Notes under the pieces: generated by a model
Told to the model about the DNA's origin: nothing
The model's input: only the letters and a program-made list of their open reading frames with translations
Database searches by the model: none
Made by a program: the position numbers and the translations under genes
Part shown: positions 58,040 through 64,000 of the stretch, in pieces
Layout: every line of letters starts with the position of its first letter
Numbering within the stretch: the first letter of the stretch is position 1
DNA from: CAVRAZ01 sp963719135
GTDB lineage: Bacteria > Pseudomonadota > Gammaproteobacteria > DSM-19610
Reading direction: 5' to 3'
Assembly (NCBI GenBank): GCA_963719135.1
Contig: CAVRAZ010000002.1
Span: forward strand, 434,001 to 498,000
Length of the DNA stretch: 64,000 nucleotides

Positions 58040-61000
58040 TTAACCAGTTTCTCCCAGCAGATCAAGCAGACCCTCCAGCGGGGTGGTAACCCAGGCTGGG
58101 CGGCTCCCAAGCTCATAGCTTATTTCGTATAAGGCCTTCTCCAGCGTGAAGAACTCGATCAGGGCCCGGCCAGCCGCATTGTCCTGTGGGTAGACACCGC
58201 TGCCCGCGATTGCTTCTTCGTAACCTTCCAGAAAGGCCTGCGCGGCCAGTGTACGCCACTGCCGGACGAACGGTTGCAGGATGCTACGGTCCTGCGGCCG
58301 CTCCTGAGTGAACCTGTCCAGCGACACGTGGGCGGCATAGTCAATGGAGCGCAACAGGCCCGCGACATCGCGCAATGCCGAATGCTTCCGGCTGCGCTCG
58401 GCGATAGGACGGGCCGGTTCGCCTTCAAAATCGATGATGACGAAATCGTTTTCCGCCACCAGCACCTGTCCCAGATGATAGTCCCCATGGTGACGGGTCT
58501 TAACGGCATCAATCGGACGGTGCCTCACAGCCTCGATACGCGCCCGAATGTCCGCCTGCAACGCGATCAGTCGATCGGCCGCTTCACGGGCGGCGGCGGG
58601 CAAGTCATTGCTCTGCAGGCTTTGCACCGCGTTATCCAAATCGTCACGCACATTGGCTGCCCACCGCTCCAGATCGGCGGCGGCAATGGGTTCCGGGTCG
58701 AAGCCCGGATCGCCGGTGGTCCGGGCCAGTGCCTGATGCAGCTCAGCGGTGCGCTGGCCAAGGCGGCGCATCCGGATCAAATAGTTGACGTGAAACTCAC
58801 CGTCCCCGCCAGATGTTGTGTCGGGGTTCACGGCGCATTGCTCCAGAAAACGCTCCAGATACTCCAGCGTATACGTCCAGGCGTCGCCCTGGTTGGCCAC
58901 AAAGCGCTGCAGCAAGGCCAGTGTGGCGTGTTCACCATTCTCGCCATGGTATTCCATGGCACCCACCACCGGAATGATGTGTGGATAAGGTGAAACCTCG
59001 GTAAGAAAGCGGCCGATGTCCAACTCGGGATTGGGCCCCGGTTGAAAGTGCCGGTATCCCTTGAGGAACAATTGATCATCAAGGATCACCGCCGTATTGC
59101 TGCCCGACACCTGAGGACGGCGCACTTCATACTGCGCTTCAGGATCATGGATGAGTTCGTCGAAGGCGCCGGTGGAAGAAAATTGCAGCTGGCCCGCGCC
59201 GAAGCGAATCTGCCTGTTTTCCCGCATGGCTTGTACCAGCGTGTTGCAGAATGCGCGATCGGCGAAGGCGTCGAACAAGACGCCGACCCGGGAATGTTGC
59301 CGTACTTTGGCCAGCGTGAAACTCAGCAAAGCACGGATGTGTTCTTCGACATCCTGCCAGTTGCTGGCGAGCGGCAGGAAATACCGTTGCGGCGGCATAT
59401 CCCTGATGAACACCTCGGCCAGGCTCAAGAGCCAGTCGTTCTGGCCTTCCTTCCATACTGTGCGCCGGGTCAGTTCGACGCGTTCAATCCTGCTGCCTTT
59501 CGCGGCAAACCAGCGCTGGGCGGCGAAGAATTCAGGAAGGACCTTCTGTTCCAACTGGTCGTACAGCTTCTGCACCACGGGCCGGCGTTGCGAGTCAACC
59601 TCTTCGGGGAAGAAACTGCGCCAGCCGTCCACCATGACCAGAACCGGCAACTCGATGGGCGGCAGCATTTCTTCATGCCAGGCGGGTATTGCGGCCTTCT
59701 CGTGCAGTTGAAACCAGTAGACGCCGTAGCCCGGCAGGGTCAGTAAATACGGCAGCTCGCCAACCGGTGGAAATGCCGTGTTACCCAGCAGCTCCACCGG
59801 TACGCGCCCTCTGAAGGCCGCGAGATCCAGTTCCACGGGTTGAGCGGTGCGTGACAGATTGGCCACACACAGTATGGATTCGCCCCCGTATTGGCGAATA
59901 TACGCCAGAATCTTGCGATTGCCCGGACTCAGGAACGCCAGGCTGCCCCGCCCGAACGCCTTGTGGGCTTTGCGCACCGCGATCATGCGCTTCATCCAGT
60001 TAAGCAGCGAAGACCGGTCGCGGCTCTGGGCTTCGACGTTGACTGCCGTGTAGCCGTACACGGGGTCCATCACCGGCGGCAAATAAAGCAATTGCGGATC
60101 GGCTTTGGAAAAACCGCCGTTGCGGTCCGGGCTCCACTGCATGGGCGTGCGCACGCCGTTGCGGTCACCCAGATAGAAATTGTCGCCCATGCCGATTTCA
60201 TCGCCGTAATAGATAATGGGCGAACCGGGCATGGACATTAACAGGCTGTTCATCAGCTGGATCTTATTCACATCGTTTTCCATCAGCGGCGCAAAGCGTC
60301 GGCGTATGCCGACATTGAGCCGCATGCGCTTGTCGCTGGCATATTGCTCGTACATATAATCCCGCTCGCGGTCAGTGACCATCTCCAGCGTCAATTCATC
60401 GTGATTTCTGAGAAAGATGGCCCACTGGCAGTTGCGGGGAATGTCGGGGGTCTGATTCATGATCTCGACGATCGGATGGCGGTCCTCCTGGGCCGCCGCC
60501 ATGTACATGCGCGGCATCAATGGAAAATGGTATGCCATGTGGCATTCATCGTCGTCGCCGAAATACTCCCGCACATCTTCGGGCCATTGATTGGCCTCGG
60601 CGAGAAACAGGCGATTCTTGTAATGGGCGTCCACCGCCGCGCGCATCTCTCTGATGACGGCGTGCGTTTCCGGCAGGTTTTCGTTATTGGTACCTTCGCG
60701 CACGCACAGATAAGGGATCGCGTCAAGCCGCACGCCGTCAACACCCCGGTCCAGCCAGAATCGCATGGTGCGGATGACGGCTTTCACCACCTGGGGATTG
60801 TTATGATTGAGGTCCGGCTGGTGCGAGAAAAAGCGGTGCCAGTAATACGCCTGCGCTACCGGGTCCCAGGCCCAGTTGGAGACCTCGGTATCGGAAAAGA
60901 TGATACGGGTCTCGGGAAACTTCTTGTCGTCGTCGCTCCACACATAAAATTTGCGCTTCGCCGAACCGGGCGGCGCGTGCCTCGCGGCTTGAAACCAGGG

Positions 61001-61381
61001 ATGCTGATCAGAGGTGTGGTTGATGATCAATTCTGTAATGATCTTGAGGCCGCGTCGGTGGGCCTCGCGTACGAACCGGCGAAAATCCCGCCGGGTGCCG
61101 TAATCGGGATAAATATTGCGGTAATCGGAAATGTCGTAGCCGTCATCCCGCATAGGCGAAGGATAGAAGGGCAATAACCAGATGGTATTCACGCCCAGGT
61201 CGCGGATGTAATCCAGCTTCTCAGTCAGTCCGTTAAAATCGCCGCTGCCGTCGTTGTTGGAATCGAAAAACGCCTTGACGTGCAACTGGTAAATAATGGC
61301 GTCTTTGTACCACAGGGGATCATCCGCCCATGAACAGGTTTCTGCGGTCACATCGTTGTTCGCATCTGTGCTCAGGTCCAT
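58040..61381 (-). CDS. treS: Trehalose synthase fused to maltokinase (TreS-Mak)
   Basis: A 1113-residue fusion. Residues ~1-560 are a GH13 trehalose synthase (WYKDAIIYQLHVKAFFDSNN, nucleophile Asp in DGVRLDAIPYL, acid Glu in LFLAEANQWPEDV). Residues ~600-1113 are a maltokinase (Pep2-like) with KTRHHGDYHLGQVLV and VIIDFEGEPARP as catalytic/metal motifs. It turns trehalose to maltose and then maltose-1-phosphate, the GlgE substrate. ATG 61381 has a GGACGGG upstream; GTG 61420 is possible. Last gene of glgB-glgE-treS. Confidence 0.95.
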   Translation of the reverse strand: MDLSTDANNDVTAETCSWADDPLWYKDAIIYQLHVKAFFDSNNDGSGDFNGLTEKLDYIRDLGVNTIWLLPFYPSPMRDDGYDISDYRNIYPDYGTRRDFRRFVREAHRRGLKIITELIINHTSDQHPWFQAARHAPPGSAKRKFYVWSDDDKKFPETRIIFSDTEVSNWAWDPVAQAYYWHRFFSHQPDLNHNNPQVVKAVIRTMRFWLDRGVDGVRLDAIPYLCVREGTNNENLPETHAVIREMRAAVDAHYKNRLFLAEANQWPEDVREYFGDDDECHMAYHFPLMPRMYMAAAQEDRHPIVEIMNQTPDIPRNCQWAIFLRNHDELTLEMVTDRERDYMYEQYASDKRMRLNVGIRRRFAPLMENDVNKIQLMNSLLMSMPGSPIIYYGDEIGMGDNFYLGDRNGVRTPMQWSPDRNGGFSKADPQLLYLPPVMDPVYGYTAVNVEAQSRDRSSLLNWMKRMIAVRKAHKAFGRGSLAFLSPGNRKILAYIRQYGGESILCVANLSRTAQPVELDLAAFRGRVPVELLGNTAFPPVGELPYLLTLPGYGVYWFQLHEKAAIPAWHEEMLPPIELPVLVMVDGWRSFFPEEVDSQRRPVVQKLYDQLEQKVLPEFFAAQRWFAAKGSRIERVELTRRTVWKEGQNDWLLSLAEVFIRDMPPQRYFLPLASNWQDVEEHIRALLSFTLAKVRQHSRVGVLFDAFADRAFCNTLVQAMRENRQIRFGAGQLQFSSTGAFDELIHDPEAQYEVRRPQVSGSNTAVILDDQLFLKGYRHFQPGPNPELDIGRFLTEVSPYPHIIPVVGAMEYHGENGEHATLALLQRFVANQGDAWTYTLEYLERFLEQCAVNPDTTSGGDGEFHVNYLIRMRRLGQRTAELHQALARTTGDPGFDPEPIAAADLERWAANVRDDLDNAVQSLQSNDLPAAAREAADRLIALQADIRARIEAVRHRPIDAVKTRHHGDYHLGQVLVAENDFVIIDFEGEPARPIAERSRKHSALRDVAGLLRSIDYAAHVSLDRFTQERPQDRSILQPFVRQWRTLAAQAFLEGYEEAIAGSGVYPQDNAAGRALIEFFTLEKALYEISYELGSRPAWVTTPLEGLLDLLGETG

Positions 61382-61423
61382 ACTGTGACTACCCGTCCGG
61401 CTGCACCTGTCTGTTATCACCGG

Positions 61424-63418
61424 TCAAAAAAAGTATTCGAAATCCCGCTCGGTGCGCACTCGTCGCAGCAGGTGGAATATGTGCGCCTGCGTACCTTGCG
61501 GATTGAGTTCCACATAATTGCGCTCGCCGTTCCATAAGTACCTGGCGCCGGTAACCAGGTCGTGCATCTGATAGGGATGGCGTGGATCGATGTCCAGCGT
61601 ATCCATGGGCAACTGCACCCAGCCGGACTGGCGGTGGTAAGGGTCCAGATTCACCAGACCGATGATGATGTTGGACTTGTCCTCGGTCCATTTGCCATAA
61701 CAGATAATCTGTTCGTTATCCACCGGATAGAATTCCAGGTTCCAGTCCTGCTGCAGGGCGGGATTCTCCCGGCGGATACGGTTCACCCGGGCAACAAGGT
61801 CTTTCAGGCTTTCCGGTCTGCCCGTTTCCCACGGACGCACTTCGTATTTCTCCGAATTCAGGTATTCTTCGCTGCCGAATTCCCGCGGTTCACGTTCCAG
61901 CAGTTCATAGGCGGGGCCGTAAATACCGTAATTGCCGGCCAGCGTGGCCGCCAGTACCAGCCGGGTCATAAACGCGGGACGGCTGCCGAACTGCAGATAC
62001 GCGTGCAGAATGTCCGGTGTGTTGGGCCAGAAGTTGGGACGGAAGAACTCCCGTACTTCGCTGCGGGTCAGTTCGGAGAGGTAATGCGTGATCTCCCATC
62101 TGGTATTTCGCCAGGTGAAATAGGTGTAGGACTGAGTAAAGCCCAGCTTGGCCAGGCGGTACATGAGCTTGGGCCGGGCGAAGGCCTCGGCCAGAAACAA
62201 TACATCCGGCTGTTCCTGTTTGATTTCGCCAATGACCCATTCCCAGAAAGCGAACGGTTTGGTGTGCGGGTTGTCGACGCGAAAGACCTGCACGCCCTGC
62301 TCGATCCAGAAACTGAACACGCTCTTGAGCTCTTCCCACAGCGCCTGCCAGTCGTCGGTTTCGAAATTGATGGGATAGATATCCTGGTATTTCTTTGGCG
62401 GGTTTTCCGCATACTGGATCGAACCATCCGGCCGCCGGCAAAACCATTGCGGATGTTCCTTCACATAGGGGTGATCGGGTGAACATTGAAAGGCGATATC
62501 CAGCGCCACTTCCATGCCGAGACCCCGAGCACTCTTCACGAAGTCGCGGAAATCCTCCAGTGTGCCCAGGTCCGGGTGCACGGACTTATGCCCGCCGGCC
62601 TCGCTGCCAATGGCCCAGGGACTGCCCGGATCTCCCGGTTCCGCAAGCAGGGTGTTATTGCGCCCTTTGCGATTGGTCCGGCCTATGGGATGAATGGGCG
62701 GAAGGTAAACTATGTCAAAGCCCATGGCGGCGACTTCCGCGAGCCGCCCGGTGCAGTCCTTGAAGGTGCCGTGGCCATCCTGATTGGGAATGCAGGAGCG
62801 CGGAAACAGTTCGTACCAGGCGCTGAACCGGGCCCGTTCCCGATCCACCACGGCGGTGTATTCCCGCTCGTGCCGCGTGGCCAGGCTGCGGTCGGGATAT
62901 TGGGCCACGGTACTGGCCAGCTCATCGCTCAACGCCAGGACCGTGCGTTCTTCCAGGGCGGTATCAGCGCGCAGCGCGCGAGCCCAGTGAGTGAGGCGGT
63001 CTTGCGCTTCACCTTCGGCACGCGCCGCGGCCTGATCCAGCAGTTCGGCCCCCGCCAGCAGCGCGACGGCGATATCCTCGCTCTCCTCCCGCCGGGCCAG
63101 CTCAGAACGCCAGGAGGCAAAGCGATCCACCCAGGCGCTCAACGTATACTGATAGTGCCCCACCCGGTCGACGGTAAAGGTACCCCGCCAGCGGTCATTG
63201 ACCAGCGGTTCCATGGACGTTTCCTGCCAGCCGGCATCATTCCCGTGGCGGTACAGGATGACGGCGCACAGGCGGTCGTGTCCATCGTTGAACACATCCG
63301 CTTCAACGACAACCTTCTCGCCGACCGTGCGTTTGATGGGAAACCGCCCCTGATCCACAGTCGGTGTAACGTTTTCGATGACGGCGCGTTTTCGCCCGTC
63401 GCTAGCGCCCGTTATCAT
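61424..63418 (-). CDS. glgE: Maltose-1-phosphate maltosyltransferase GlgE
   Basis: A 664-residue GH13_3 enzyme that adds maltosyl units from maltose-1-phosphate to alpha-1,4-glucan. GFDIVYLPPIHPIGRTNRKG, VALDIAFQCSPDHPYVKEHP, the nucleophile Asp in VFRVDNPHTKPFAFWEWVI and the acid Glu in VLFLAEAFARPKLMY are all present. ATG 63418 follows GGGAG; GTG 63436 is the longer option. Neighbours TreS-Mak and GlgB are the standard pathway partners. Confidence 0.96.
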   Translation of the reverse strand: MITGASDGRKRAVIENVTPTVDQGRFPIKRTVGEKVVVEADVFNDGHDRLCAVILYRHGNDAGWQETSMEPLVNDRWRGTFTVDRVGHYQYTLSAWVDRFASWRSELARREESEDIAVALLAGAELLDQAAARAEGEAQDRLTHWARALRADTALEERTVLALSDELASTVAQYPDRSLATRHEREYTAVVDRERARFSAWYELFPRSCIPNQDGHGTFKDCTGRLAEVAAMGFDIVYLPPIHPIGRTNRKGRNNTLLAEPGDPGSPWAIGSEAGGHKSVHPDLGTLEDFRDFVKSARGLGMEVALDIAFQCSPDHPYVKEHPQWFCRRPDGSIQYAENPPKKYQDIYPINFETDDWQALWEELKSVFSFWIEQGVQVFRVDNPHTKPFAFWEWVIGEIKQEQPDVLFLAEAFARPKLMYRLAKLGFTQSYTYFTWRNTRWEITHYLSELTRSEVREFFRPNFWPNTPDILHAYLQFGSRPAFMTRLVLAATLAGNYGIYGPAYELLEREPREFGSEEYLNSEKYEVRPWETGRPESLKDLVARVNRIRRENPALQQDWNLEFYPVDNEQIICYGKWTEDKSNIIIGLVNLDPYHRQSGWVQLPMDTLDIDPRHPYQMHDLVTGARYLWNGERNYVELNPQGTQAHIFHLLRRVRTERDFEYFF

Positions 63419-63470
63419 TGTTTCACTCCCAGGCACCAGGGTTCACGGCACCGCTACGGGTTGTCATCAT

Positions 63471-64000
63471 TCAGCCATCCGGCTTCAGGTACAACACCGC
63501 CAGCGGTGGCAGGGTAAGATAAAGCGAATGGAATTTACCCTGTGCGGCTACCGGCGCGCTGTCCACACCACCGGCGTTACCAAAGCCCGCACCGCCGTAA
63601 CACTCGGCGTCGCTGTTCAATGCTTCGCGCCAGCGGCCACCTTGCGGTACGCCCACGATATAATTTTCACGCCGCACCGGGGTAAAATTACATACCGCCA
63701 GTATCATATCGTTCGGATTGCTCCCTTTGCGAATAAACGTGAGTACACTGTCTTCCGCGTCGTGAAAATCCACCCATTCGAAACCCGTGTCACTGAAGTC
63801 CAACTGGTGCATGGCGGGCTGTTCGCGATAAAAGTGGTTCAGATCCCGCACCCAGGCCTGTATCCCCTGGTGAGCGGGGTCATCCAGCAGATGCCAGTCC
63901 AGGCTGCTCTCGTGGTTCCACTCGTTCCATTGCCCGAATTCGCCACCCATGAATAGCAGTTTCTTGCCCGGATGAGCATACATGTAACCGAACAGCGCCC
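63471..64000 (-). CDS. glgB: 1,4-alpha-glucan branching enzyme GlgB, C-terminal part (runs off the window)
   Basis: About 176 C-terminal residues: YMYAHPGKKLLFMGGEFGQW NEWNH, SLDWHLLDDPAHQGIQAWVR and the C-terminal all-beta domain NDMILAVCNFTPVRRENYIV. This is the end of GlgB, which makes alpha-1,6 branches on the GlgE product. The start lies beyond base 64000. First gene of the operon visible here, 53 bases before glgE. Confidence 0.93.
   Translation of the reverse strand, partial: ALFGYMYAHPGKKLLFMGGEFGQWNEWNHESSLDWHLLDDPAHQGIQAWVRDLNHFYREQPAMHQLDFSDTGFEWVDFHDAEDSVLTFIRKGSNPNDMILAVCNFTPVRRENYIVGVPQGGRWREALNSDAECYGGAGFGNAGGVDSAPVAAQGKFHSLYLTLPPLAVLYLKPDG

Noticed and set aside
1..64000. CRISPR arrays, tRNA and rRNA genes
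   Set aside because: No regularly spaced direct repeats with unique spacers and no cloverleaf or rRNA landmark was seen on either strand.

Overview
The window is GC-rich bacterial DNA, most likely from a gammaproteobacterium with a sulfur- and hydrogen-based metabolism. This rests on gene content and protein style: a Mo-dependent sulfur-compound reductase beside an uptake [NiFe] hydrogenase, nif-type genes, and a GlgE glucan operon. No rRNA or tRNA fixes the taxonomy. The many broken genes and element remnants suggest an accessory, decaying region. Several single-base frameshifts could equally be assembly or read errors.

Layout. 0-1 kb: end of a group II intron and a ribbon-helix-helix/PIN toxin-antitoxin pair whose PIN lacks its first catalytic Asp. 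1-3.5 kb: molybdate transporter modABC (minus strand). 3.9-6.2 kb: decayed nif-type remnants (sigma-54 promoter, frameshifted nifV, tail of a ClpX-like protein) and a sensor kinase pseudogene split by a MITE. 6.2-12.4 kb: VTT-rhodanese membrane protein, an ECF sigma factor with VOC/YCII/SRPBCC partner genes, and a quinone-oxidoreductase-type dehydrogenase. 14-17 kb: an unknown secreted protein made of two 71-residue repeats, and a large MscS channel.

17.6-32.7 kb is the functional core. A cytochrome-like lipoprotein, two YeeE/YedE half-transporters, a PsrABC-type Mo reductase and a catalytically altered rhodanese lipoprotein lie on the plus strand. An 11-heme cytochrome c follows on the minus strand. 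Then comes a complete O2-tolerant-type hydrogenase operon (hyaABCDEF, rubredoxin, hybE, hypA). FNR/Dnr-type dyads sit in front of the YeeE-Psr unit and in the cytochrome/hydrogenase divergent gap. A reasonable reading is an anaerobically induced H2-to-sulfur electron transfer module, with modABC supplying molybdenum.

32.7-45.7 kb is a graveyard of mobile elements: two near-identical 952-bp IS91-family remnants, IS110, IS3, and two ISL3 tails. They are interspersed with a lipoprotein, a diguanylate cyclase, a 5'-truncated GH15 glucoamylase, a DUF202 protein and the K+ transporter Kup. A complete-looking 1.76-kb element with perfect 20-bp terminal repeats and a 7-bp target duplication lies at 43.9-45.7 kb.

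45.7-57.9 kb: PPK2, a glucoamylase-like protein, an APC permease, and a cluster of damaged acetate-metabolism genes (acetate kinase with an internal deletion, frameshifted acetolactate-synthase-like gene, wrecked phosphoketolase) around an intact Cu-type P-ATPase. A DUF488 pair, a third IS91 piece and a truncated polX follow. 58.0-64 kb: glgB-glgE-treS/maltokinase operon (minus strand) for alpha-glucan synthesis from trehalose; glgB runs off the window end.
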